Both the position numbers and the translations under genes were made by a program. This document shows, piece by piece, positions 43,504-53,060 of a stretch of DNA of 64,000 bases (positions are counted from its first letter, which is position 1; every line of letters starts with the position of its first letter). This DNA is from Sphaerosporella brunnea (taxonomy: Eukaryota; Ascomycota; Pezizomycetes; Pezizales; Pyronemataceae). The DNA is taken from the NCBI GenBank assembly GCA_008704415.1, contig VXIS01000013.1:248001-312000 (forward strand), read 5' to 3'. The notes below the pieces were generated by a model. That model was not told the origin of the DNA, did no database searches, and saw nothing but the letters and a program-made list of their open reading frames with translations.

Positions 43504-44005
43504 GTATCCGACAGCTGTTATGCAGCACAAATTCGTGACCGATAGCACTGGTCACATCTGCGTGACTTCCTTGCGAAGATACGGTACAAATCCCCCCTAG
43601 CCATAATTACTACCGCCCGGACATCTGGGGGTGAAAATCGCGAACCTGGGTGGAGGCGGGCGTGTGCTACTGCTTGTGGGGGACCCGGGGGGGCACGGAG
43701 CATAGAAAAAACGTCGGAGGGTGGGGGGATACGCTGGACATTTCGGCATGTGGCGGGGGTAGGGCGCGCATAAAAGCCGTTGAGCTAAACAATCTGGTTG
43801 TTTCACGTTTTCAAGAAACATAACAGCAAATACGCAGAATACCCTCCCCCAAGGTCGAAAAGCGCAGATTACCCCCTAAAAGATAGTCTTACAGGACGAT
43901 ATGAGGGAGGGCGGGGAAAGATCACACTTTGGGCTAGATAGTCTAGTGGCCCCGCCGGAGGTGCTTATGTAGTTTGCATATTCGCCATATAAATAATCAA
44001 TATCA
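43504..44005. other. Spacer, nothing recognised
   Basis: G-rich plus strand with no gene. Confidence 0.5.
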
Positions 44006-45796
44006 TTATTCGAATGAACCTAAATATTGATGTACCAGAGACTCGGTTGCACCAGCCGTGACTGCCGTGACTACCCCCGCGGCTGCGCCCACTGCCAGAC
44101 CCATCAATAACAATCTCAGCTCGGCTTGAATAATGTTGAGTCCTCCCTTCGCCTTCCTCATGTCATTGGTTAGCAGCCCCACCAGCTCTGTATCGTTGCT
44201 CTTCTGAGCCTCTTGCAACGCTTCCTTTGTGGACTCCAAGTCTTCGGCACAGCTGTTGAGCGACTTGAGAAGGCTTTGGTGGAGAGCCTGGCCAGCCGAA
44301 GTCCCTATCAGCGGCATATTCTGGTCCACAATCTGTTCCTGAATATCAAGAGCCTTTGGCTCTCGTCCCATCAGTTTGTGGATCAGTTCCAACCCGGACT
44401 GTTGGTCTCCGTAGAACCGTGAGAGCGTGGCCCCGCGGTCAAGGGGCGGCTTCCAGAATTTGCCCTTCGTTTTGAGTTCTCGTTCGCGTTCTTCCCCCTT
44501 GATAGGATCCACGTTGGACCATTGCGTCGTTGTAAGCAAGACGTTGCGCAACGCGCTCTCACCGCACAGGCTCCGGAACAGCCACAGGTACTTGAGGGCG
44601 GAGCCGTCCATGCGGATATCGGTGATACGATGAAGGTAGATGATCCCCGAAAGAAGCTGTCCGACCCTGTAACTAGCCGCGGTCCATGCGACGATGTCTG
44701 TAAGATTGTTACACTTACTATGGTTTCTTTCTTACGTATTTCCTTACTAAAGATATAAAACTACGTCACAGTAACGATGGTATGATGTCAGTATTCTACG
44801 AGTTTCTTTACCTTTCTTTACCTTTCTCTGACTTTCTTTACTACGTCATTTTGGAACCTTCCAGTCTTCGCAAGGCAGACTTTGTAGGTCTTATGACCAT
44901 TCTTTCCTTGTTCACAGATTTGCCACCAGACTGTTATGACATCATGTATTTGGCATCGTTGGCTATAATAGCTGCGAGCTTTTCCTACATTCATTCTCTT
45001 CTCTTCTTTCCTTACGGCCTTTCGAGCAATCCAGATTGTATCGACTATCTATCAATAAATACTGAGTTGATCAGTGACCTGTTTTCGAGTATCCTCTTGG
45101 TATTTATCAAGTCTGATACACAAAAGATTCTGAGTTTATTTGCATCTATGAAATAGTGGATCTTATAAGCTCACGAAAAGGTTACAATGTCTTTGAGGAC
45201 TTGAGTAGCGCTACGGTCCGTATCGTTGAATCCTGGTGTATCAACCAGCGTGATCTTTCTACCCTCGTACGTGAAGGTATAGGGCTGTACTGTTGCGGTG
45301 CCTTGACTAGTCAGCAGGAAGTCTCATCTTAGTGAAGCGGTTTGAACACACATGATTCAAGGCCATCCCCTACTTCCACCCCCGCAAGGCCCGATATCTG
45401 CTTGATAAAGTAGCTTTTCCCCGCACCTATCATGTGTTAATAGTCTGCTACTCGGGGAACAGAGCGACGGCAGCACAGACCTGTCACTCCAATCAAGGCT
45501 ATGATGATTTCCTTTTCAGCCTCTACAGCCGGCGGCGTGGTCTGTGCGATGGAATCCACCGAATCTACCGAAGGGCGTAAATCTGGCGGACTGGTATCCA
45601 GAGGGGGATAGCGGTTGCCGTTCATGAGTTGTGGAGACTGGCTGGCGGGCAGCGGTCTTTGATGGACGTGGTCATTCCCTGAGGGCGGGGTGGGAATGCA
45701 GCGCTCCTTGGAGGCTCTGGAGTATGGGCGGTCGACAGGAAGTTCCTGCGGCAGGGCAGATATTGCAGTTGCTGGTTGGGGGCTTTTGATCTGCAT
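44006..45796 (-). pseudogene. Fungal G-domain (P-loop GTPase) gene, apparently split by an insertion
   Basis: Exon 1 is 45796-45481, exon 2 45426-45348, and exon 3 starts at 45306. Splicing gives IIIALIGVTGAGKS, a P-loop (G1), followed by FIKQISGLAG, then ESCVQGT (a G2-like element) and LVDTPGFNDTDRSATQVLKD (G3 D-T-P-G). The downstream frame (44698-44006) resumes IVAWTAASYRVGQLLSGIIY, LHRITD, FRSLCG, VLLTTTQW, and ends in a hydrophobic C-terminal tail (about 25 residues). Conserved relatives of this accessory GTPase family, as I recall them, read through VLK-(E/D)-I-x-x-W without a gap. Here 484 bp intervene, bordered by a 9-bp near-duplication, and no GT...AG splice restores the frame. A TATA-like tttata lies about 85 bp upstream of the ATG. 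The gene is probably inactive, unless an unusual splice rescues it. Confidence 0.75.
44700..45183. mobile_element. AT-rich 484-bp insertion in the GTPase gene
   Basis: The plus strand reads acgatgtct at 44691-44699 and acaatgtct at 45184-45192, a 9-bp duplication with one transition. The DNA between is visibly more AT-rich than its surroundings, and it contains a plus-strand frame at 44782-45156 (124 codons) of hydrophobic character opposite to the host gene. No clear terminal inverted repeat was found by eye. A 9-bp duplication would fit a Mutator-like element. The alternative is an unusually long intron, but its best splice would shift the frame. Confidence 0.5.
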
Positions 45797-46625
45797 GGAG
45801 AAAAGTAACGAACTCTTGCAAAAGAGAGGTTAGATTTGGAATTCGTCGTTCCGTTGGTGCTGTGCAGAAGGGTGCAGTGTTTATACTCCCTTCCTGGCTG
45901 ATACTTTACGAGATCGAAAGCAAACCGAACTGTTGGCGCCTGAACGGCAAGCAAAGGAAACCGAGCACATACCCGGCACCTCCGCGCCCGCGCGACACCC
46001 GAGAGGCAGTGTCAGTACTTGACACAGTCCCGAACCGTGAAGATCGACATGCATGCGGCTGCATCCAAGGCATCAGCGCAGCTCTTCATGGCTCTTGACC
46101 ACGCTATTGCCCGCCGTCAGTACCGCTCTCATTAACATGACAGCGCTGCTGCCTGCGTGTGCGAAACAGACCCCCCACAAAAGCCAAGTTGGCTTTCTGT
46201 TGTGTCACCTGTGCTCTTCAAGTGGCCAATCTCTCCTCGTGGCGCTCTATGTACCGGCCAAAAAACACGTGGAGTATTCGGTGAGGGGTGACCAAACACT
46301 TTTGCTGTTTACCCCCACCCTTCAACGGCCACCTCACCCCGAATCTACTTGCATATGCGATATATATGCAAAGCGCTCTATCCTATTCGCCCGTCATCTC
46401 CGGCCGGTCCTTATGACGGCGGCACTGCACCATACATTCCAATGATCGCATGGCTTCCAACTGGAATGTAGAACATGCAAGCAGACATGCAAATGCAATA
46501 TGCAGAGAGCAACATGTGGACAACGCATTGGAACCGAAAATGCGGAAGGGTGAGACTTTCTCGATTTGCGCTTCAATTGAGCCCAATAATTTCTGGGGTT
46601 CTGCGTGAGATGGTGTGATTGTCTA
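45797..46625. other. Promoter of the GTPase gene and spacer
   Basis: tttata at about 45880-45885 (plus) reads tataaa on the minus strand, as a TATA box. The rest holds no recognised gene. Confidence 0.45.
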
Positions 46626-46755
46626 GGTGTATAGGTTCCGGCCCGTACGCGACCAAATCCTCGAAGCGAATAGGACGTCCAGTCGCGACTGTGCTCCACG
46701 CCTACTGTACTCGCACTCTACTGGTAGTTGAGGATTTGAACTTCCCCACTAAATC
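46626..46755 (+). repeat. Dispersed repeat R2, copy 2
   Basis: An inverted copy of 43371-43503 (see that entry). Confidence 0.65.
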
Positions 46756-48032
46756 ATATACATATGTTCTATTCTGCCGAGCAAATTGTACCGCCGGCCA
46801 GCCGAGTAAACAAATATTGGTATTCAACAATAACTCCAACTCCCTGTAACAGAAAATCGTACAAGCCCGGAACAAAAAAAATTCATCACGGTAGGCCACC
46901 TTTGCGAAATTTTGGGGCTGTTATATCCACAACGTTGAGATGTAGATCCTTGGTCATGAGGCCCATACGGGTTATTGATGGCCCCCGATTTTTCTAAAAG
47001 TTTGGAAAGACATCCGAGAGGAGTACCTCGGTAGATTCAACGTTTTGAGCCATCAGATACGTGGTTGTGTTGTGTTTTTGTGGTGTTTTGGTCGATTGTG
47101 TGCTCGGCCGGCCGGCCAGTTGGCCGTCAGGATGTTTGCTCGGCAGGATAGAACACAGACAAATGTACTGATTTCAGTCCTGTCCCCAAATTTCGATAGG
47201 ATCGAAATCGAACGATATAGAAAAGTGAATGCCGCATACGGTGTGGGACGCAATCTGGCCTGATTGGTTTTGTCACGCAACATGTATTGCCAATTCGGTG
47301 CGTATCCCACAGAACGTGGTTTTTTTATGGGGTTTTTTTTTGTGTATTTATTTATTATTCCTTTCGGCATGCAGCCTTTCGGCAATGGCGTATTTTAAGT
47401 GATGCTCATGTTGGGAAACAGCCATACTCCAAACGACTGCATGACGGAATACCGCCGCATTATATGGAATATTGTAGTGTTGCTACAGTATCTGCCCCGC
47501 AAAACTCAATGGCGAGTGCCATATACATATCCGCGCACTCGCTTTAACACCAGTCACCGCTCCTCCGTAGTATGCCAGATAACTCTTACCATCACACAAA
47601 TCGTATACCGGTTGATGTTTCGAGAGCAACCAACGCCTGGGGTTTGTCCTCTGCGCTTAGCCAGGTGATGGGCCCTGTTCTCAGTAGGAAACCGGACAGC
47701 CAGGACCGGTTTCTCCATTGGCCGCCTCGGGCAGTTTTCAGGTAGCCTGCAGATCTCATCCCCGGTATATACCTAGGCATAGGGCTGCTTGAGCTGTCAC
47801 TGCCCCCCATCACGCCATGTCGCCCACACGCACCCCACGAACTCACAACGGGTCATGTCCCCACCGCAGTTTCGGCTGCACAGTGAAGCTACACAACAAC
47901 AAGCGGGCATTAACAGGACACAGAGCGCAGTGCGCCTATAAGTACTTGGAGCTGCTGCTGACCTGAAGCTAGCTTCTGCGCTTCCGCACTGGCGCGCCAG
48001 AATTCCACGTCGACACCTTACGCGGGTACTAT
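46756..48032. other. Spacer with a possible inverted-repeat pair
   Basis: tgttctattctgccgagcaa at 46765-46784 resembles the reverse complement of 47135-47156 (tgttctatcctgccgagcaa), each followed by a GGCCGGCC-type motif. This may be an element of about 400 bp. No gene was recognised. Confidence 0.4.
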
Positions 48033-48700
48033 ATGCTCCTGTCTTTGTCGAAACGGCCGCATGGTTCCTGCGGATATCGCTACACTGGTGTCGCAGACTT
48101 GGGTAGTGAGGCTAAGTACCTCATCGGCTTCAAGCCGTCTTCCGAGACCTTTGCCACCCTCAGCTTCACCGTCCCACCCCGATTCGCAGTGCCGGGCGTC
48201 GAGGACAGCTCCTTCGATATCAAAATCACGCCTGGCACATCCATCACCAACGAGCACGTGGACGCCGGACTCGACATGGTGCTTCTGCCTTATCGAGCCG
48301 AAAGATAGTGGTGCTATTCAAGCCGGAGCCAGTCGAGCGCGTCGCCGCCGCGGCAAGAGAGGGAGCGTGGTACAGCCAGTGGGCGCGGCGTTTCGCCGCC
48401 GGGAACCAGGAGGAGGACGGCGCAGACACGGGGGGACGTCGATCGCCCCAGGAGGAGGACGGCGCAGACACGGGGGGACGTCGATCGCCCCGACGTTGCA
48501 CAATCCGTACATTGCCGCCGTCAGCAGCATGCGCTGTGGACTCCCGATGGATGGAAACACGTCGTGTTTACGCTCCACGCGAGCTACTAGTACCTGGCCG
48601 GGCTCACGTTTGCGCCGAAAGAGCATATTGCGACGCTGGCCAGGACGGTGCTGCTGTGGTCGAGGTGGCTAGCAAGCAGGAGAGGGGTCTGAAGAAGCAT
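48033..48700 (+). pseudogene. Decayed gene with 42-bp tandem duplication
   Basis: The first frame (48033-48308) reads FKPSSETFATLSFTVPPRFA and TPGTSITNEHVDAGLDMVLL and then stops. Further on, in other frames, come TLHNPYIAAVSS and LWTPDGWKHVVFTLHASY, a stop, then YLAGLTFAPKEHIATLARTV LLWSRWL. The second part needs two frame changes and a stop to be bypassed to form one protein, so this is a relic. A 42-bp tandem repeat (48408-48491) lies between the two parts. The family is not recognised. Confidence 0.42.
48408..48491. repeat. Two tandem copies of a 42-bp unit
   Basis: The unit aggaggaggacggcgcagac followed by acggggggacgtcgatcgcc cc occurs twice without mismatch. It codes for 14 residues per unit in any frame, so it does not shift the frame. 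Confidence 0.85.
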
Positions 48701-48730
48701 GATTGCTTCCCCCCGCGCAGTGGGAGGAGA

Positions 48731-50283
48731 TGAGATGAGGGCTTTGGTTACGCATGTGGTGAAGCTGACGGCGGCGTTGGAGCATGAATCCTACGCGGAG
48801 CTGGTAATGGGGCTGTGGGACGTTGCGATCATAATTAGTGATAAACGGTGACTGGTGCAATTGTATTTCTGCAGGACTTTTCACCTCGTACGCCGGGCAG
48901 CCTCACTGATTTTATCACCTAGGGCACCTCCGCTGCACCCTGACGACCACCGTGATAGTGGTTAAGGACGACCTTCAGGTCGTGAAGGATGATATGGCAG
49001 TGGCTGTGTGTGTTGATGTTTTTCACCATTCCCTACTTCCCCCCGCTCCTTTGTTTCTTCCTCTACAGCCATCGGCGCGATATCTTCGTGGTCACATTTG
49101 TTTTTTGCAAGAGCCTGCTACCCCATTTTTTTTTTCCATGCCCCCCGCGCTTCGGGCCGAACGCCATAATACTGTACCGGGTAATGAGAGTTTCCAGTGA
49201 CATGTATTTTGTAAAGGTACACTAGAGCGGTGAGGGATAAATAATTGGAGGAGAACTGTTGACTAAGTCGGAGGTTTTGTAGGGAGGAAAAGGGATGGCC
49301 GTACTCCAATGGATTAGGTCACGCGACGGTCATGTAATGACCAGTCGTCAGCCGTGGCCGACTTCCCCACTACGCACCGCGTGGCAACCGGTGGTCCTTC
49401 AATAGTTGACTCCCAAAAGCAAACAGCCAACTCCGCAAAAATAAAACATCATTAACTACCTGGCGACATGGTTTCCGCGTGACTGCGACTCTTCCAACCA
49501 CTCGAACAATCACCAATACTGACCAGGTCCGGAGTTCCGCGCCCGCTCTCTCCACGGCTTTACCCCCGCTTTTGAAGAACGCGTCCCTGCACAAGCTGAG
49601 AACACCCGCACCCACCTGGCACCTTGGAAGTCGGGAACTGGCCTTGACTCGGAGGTTTCATACCCACCCTCGGCACAGTTGTGTCGCGACTCCCTGATGC
49701 GAGCATCCGATCGGGGTCTGTCACAGGCATGCGCGAGGTGGCGCGAAATGCGTGAAAGTTGGGCGGTGCCGGGACGGGTTGGTGGGCACGCAGCGCCGCG
49801 AGGGGCTACTCGGAGTGGTGATGCGGCGGAGGTCGAACACCTCACGATGGATCACAGGATCTCACGCGACACATGTTCGGGGGGTGGAGTGCCTTGGAAG
49901 TCTGTCTAGGCTTCTGTAAGCACCTTGGTGATGTGTTCATGGAACATCTGACATTCTGCGGCGCCCCAAGTCAGCCCCACAACAACAACACCAACCCTCC
50001 TCTCCTCCCCTGCACTCTGCGATCTTCCAGACGGCTTATTCCTGGTAAAATCAATGAGCAATCTTCCAGGATATCCGGCGTGGTTCTACGCAGCCAACCG
50101 AAGAGGAAGAGCAGTAGGAGGAGGAGGAAGCCGAGAATGGCTGGTGAGCGGCAACGAGGAGATGGAGGGGTTGTGATCGGCGGCGACATGATGTTCGATA
50201 TTTGATGTCGAGGCAAGATGCTGATTTTACTGCGAGGGAGGGAGGCTTGCTCGGCCAACCAGAGAAGGTTGGAAAAAAAGACC
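48731..50283. other. Spacer, nothing firmly recognised
   Basis: A minus frame at 49971-50258 holds one strongly hydrophobic segment (LGFLLLLLLFLFGWL) flanked by Pro/Arg-rich sequence. It might be part of a small membrane protein but has no supporting feature. Confidence 0.45.
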
Positions 50284-50370
50284 TGGAGGAGCGGCGAATC
50301 GAACGCCGGACCGCCTCTACGCGAGCTTAATTCATGCTAAAGAGGAATTATACCACTAAACCACACCCCC
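50284..50370 (-). tRNA. Intron-containing tRNA-like gene, anticodon AGC (Ala?)
   Basis: Read on the minus strand from 50370, a 7-bp acceptor stem (gggggtg / ctcctcc, one T-T mismatch, with a G3:T70 pair), a D arm (gtttagtggtataattc), an anticodon stem cctct/agagg, and a T arm (cggcg-ttcgatt-cgccg) fold as a tRNA. The anticodon loop is ttAGCa, a 15-nt insert (tgaattaagctcgcg), then t, so the insert is at the canonical intron position after base 37. The G3:U70 pair is the alanine identity element, in agreement with AGC. The D arm resembles proline/glycine tRNAs, and fungal alanine tRNAs normally lack introns, so this may be a diverged or inactive copy. Confidence 0.55.
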
Positions 50371-50396
50371 GTGTTGTTGCGTCGGCCCGCTTCGAC

Positions 50397-50660
50397 CTAC
50401 TCGACGGATTTTTGAGTGTTGGGACACGCTAAAACCCTAACCCACGCGCGCCCCAAGCAACGCAAAACACGATATCGTCACAAAGAAAAAATAAGCTGAG
50501 CATCTTACTGCCAGAACTGACGAGGGCTCTTTCGCATTAATTTTGAGCCAGCAATCGCAATTTTTAGAGCCAAGCCAGTGGAGATATCGATTTTTCTCCG
50601 TTTTTCGATCGTGGGTTAGGGTTTCTCAGGTGTCCCAAGACTTAAAAATCCGTCGAGTAT
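50397..50660. mobile_element. 264-bp inverted-repeat element beside the tRNA
   Basis: The left arm (50397-50445) reads ctcgacggatttttgag, gttgggacac and aaccctaaccc. The reverse complement of the right arm (50612-50660) reads actcgacggatttttaagtc, ttgggacacc and aaaccctaaccc. The arms match over about 50 bp and contain telomere-box-like AACCCTAACCC. No coding capacity. It begins 27 bp from the tRNA end. Confidence 0.6.
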
Positions 50661-52051
50661 TGGATCGTCGAGAGCGGCGAAGTTGGAAAGGAGGATGCAT
50701 GGCGGCGGCTTCGGTCTTTTCCATGGTGTTTGCCAGAGAATGGTTCCGGCCAGGAATTCGAACTGATCACTTTGCAACGGCTCTTGTATACCTGTCGTCA
50801 TGAACCATGCGACATGAAAGTGACGGCGTTTTTGAGGCAGGTATGGCGATGCCGCACTTCATCTGCGGCTCCATGGCATCATCCGGGCCGCTCGATAGTG
50901 TTCGCGCTCGAGTGTCGTTGTCAGTGGTTAGGGTTTTAGTCGGAGCACGTATTTTTCGTGTAATTGGTGGCTGACACGTAGCTACCTAGACAAGCAGAGT
51001 TCTCATCACCACATCGTTTTTCTTCTCTCCTTCCGTTCCGCTTTGTTCGTCATCCATCCTTCCTTTGCGGGCAGCACAAGGCTATCGCGGGATTCGGCAC
51101 CTCCCCGAGTAGGCCACCGCGCCCTCAGTACGTCTGCTACCAATGGAAGATCGACGCATACGCCTTTGATGTGGTGCGCGTGAATGCACGCTTCTTCTCT
51201 TGGGGCGTCCGGACTGCTATCTAGCTGTCGGGAATACGTACATGTCTGTATCCAGGCGCCGCATGTTTGCGCTCACCTAAGCCTTGACGTCGCTTCACGC
51301 GATTTGATCGTTGCATTTGTAATCTCCATTACCGATGTTTCTCTCACATAAGGTATCTGTAGTACGGGTACCTACGTAGAGCTACATCTTTTGTTCGCCC
51401 GCGCCACCGCGCTCTCCCAAGACTCTATGCGTCGTGAATCAACCCCCAAACCAGCTCTCCACTCAACCAGCTATCCTTGCCTATGCAATCCTTGAGGCCT
51501 GCCTTGCAATTCAAAGCAACTTTTCTGTTTTTCAAAAAACACCCCCCGGTGACAGTGACAAAGCCACATCATGACCGGATGCACGAACAGCCGCCGAGAA
51601 CCAGTGATGCACCATCCTCATCAGGGTGGCGGTGCACGATCCGCCATTCGTAGTGTTTACTGGCTTACCTGCACATCAGGCGGCTCGCTGCGTTGGACGC
51701 ACAGCGGCCCGATGCCGCCGCACGCACCTTTTGCGCGCCTGGTTTTTGCGCCGCGACAAGCCGTCCACGTGTCAGGCGCCTAGCAGTTGGTCTGGTAGAG
51801 CTGCAACGCTGAATCCTCGCATACGCGTCTCGTGGTCTTTCTTTCTTTCGGCCCGAAGAGGAAAAGCTACATGGCATCTCACTCGGTATTTACCATTCTT
51901 TGGCCATGCAATTCTTTGGGATGGAAACAGCTCCGAGGCCCCCCTTGCAATTTGGAAAAAACAAACAAACAAACAGCAAAAGGACTAACTAAAAGCTCCA
52001 AAAAAAAACGCATCCCGTCCCCAAAGATCGAACCGCCTTTCTTTCCACCTA
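50661..52051. other. Spacer, nothing recognised
   Basis: It includes a telomere-box-like GGTTAGGGTTTT at 50926-50937 and short frames. Confidence 0.5.
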
Positions 52052-53060
52052 CTACTCCGCCGCATGAGCCACCCGCTCGTGCTTCTTCAGATTATCCAAC
52101 CTCGTGTACCGCCGCCCGCACTGGCCGCATCGAAAACCACCCGCCGCCAGCCCCGCAGACCGGCCGCAGCTCGTCCCCCTGTCGTGTCTGTTGCGGTTCG
52201 TGGGCGTCGTGAAATGCTCCCCGCACCGAGGGCAGGTGAAGTTTTCGGCCGTGTCCAGCCGGCGGCGTTTTCGTGGTGGAGGCGGGGGCGGCCCGGGGGG
52301 CATCGGTGGGGGAGGTGGCGGAGATAGGGGAGGCGCTGGCGGTGAGCGCGGTGGGGAAACGGGAGGCGAGAAGTGCGCGAACAGGGAACCCGAGGGAGGC
52401 GCAATAGGTGCCGACTGCGCCTGAACAGCGGAAGGAACGGGAGGCGGAAGAAGTGCCCGGGCCGGGGGGACAGCAGGACCGGTGGGCGCTCGAGAGGACG
52501 CGGGAGATGTGTGGACTGTCAGAGGTCCCGGAGGCGAGAAGTGCGTAAACAGGGAACCCGAGGGAGGCGCAATAGGTACTGGCTGTGTCTGAATAGTGGA
52601 AGGAACGGGAGGCGGAAGAAGTGCCGGGGCCGGGGGGACAGCAGGACCGGTGAGCGCTCGAGAGGATGCGGGAGATATGTGGACTGCCAGAGGTCCCGGA
52701 GGCGCGGGGGGCGAGGGATACACAACAGAGGCGCGGAGTGCGGAAGGAGCAGAATGAGCGCGGTGACGAGTCGCCGGTGCGGCAGGTGGTGGTGGATGCG
52801 CATAACCCGGGCTTTTTGGGCGTCAGCAATCACCCAAGCGTTAATACGAGGCCGAAAGACCTACCTGGCAGGAGCGGGAGTGGGGGTGCGACTCAACTCG
52901 GGAACGGCGGGCAGACTAACGATTGCACAATTTAGTCGCGCTCACAAAGGTCGCAGCCATTTGGAGGAGAAGGAGGAGCTTACGGGGAGTTGTTGCACGA
53001 ATTCACATTCTGGCTGCCAGCAGAGATCGCCAGGCCTTGATGGGGTCCTGGGGCCAGCAT
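52052..53060 (-). CDS. Proline-rich C2H2 zinc-finger protein (3 exons, 295 residues)
   Basis: Exons are 53060-52984, 52915-52865 and 52811-52052, with GT...AG introns of 68 and 53 bp. The total is 888 nt with matching phases. Most of the protein is Pro/Ser/Ala-rich and low-complexity. It contains a basic RKRRRL (about residue 222), a likely nuclear signal, then two zinc fingers at the C-terminus. The first is FTCPRCGEHFTTPTNRNRHD with C-x2-C-x12-H-x5-C (the last ligand Cys instead of His). The second is FRCGQCGRRYTRLDNLKKHE with a classic C-x2-C-x12-H-x4-H. It is probably a DNA-binding regulator. A 56-residue unit is duplicated in tandem (see the repeat entry). The stop is at 52052-52054. No target is known. 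Confidence 0.8.
52367..52702 (-). repeat. Internal 168-bp tandem duplication within the C2H2 gene
   Basis: Two units (52702-52535 and 52534-52367) encode 56 residues each. They begin PPGPLAVHISPASSRALTGP and PPGPLTVHTSPASSRAPTGP and both end PIAPPSGSLF(T/A)HFS. The length is a multiple of three, so the frame is kept. Confidence 0.85.

Noticed and set aside
44711..45183. Interpretation of the GTPase interruption as a normal intron
   Set aside because: The best donor (gtaacc) and acceptor (cttacag) on the minus strand would join AAAGACATT to ACATCG and shift the frame. The bordering 9-bp near-duplication fits an insertion better. Kept open as an alternative.
50735..50810. Possible second tRNA (tggttccggccaggaattcgaac)
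   Set aside because: The T stem does not pair and the D and anticodon arms are absent, so the resemblance is limited to the 3' end.
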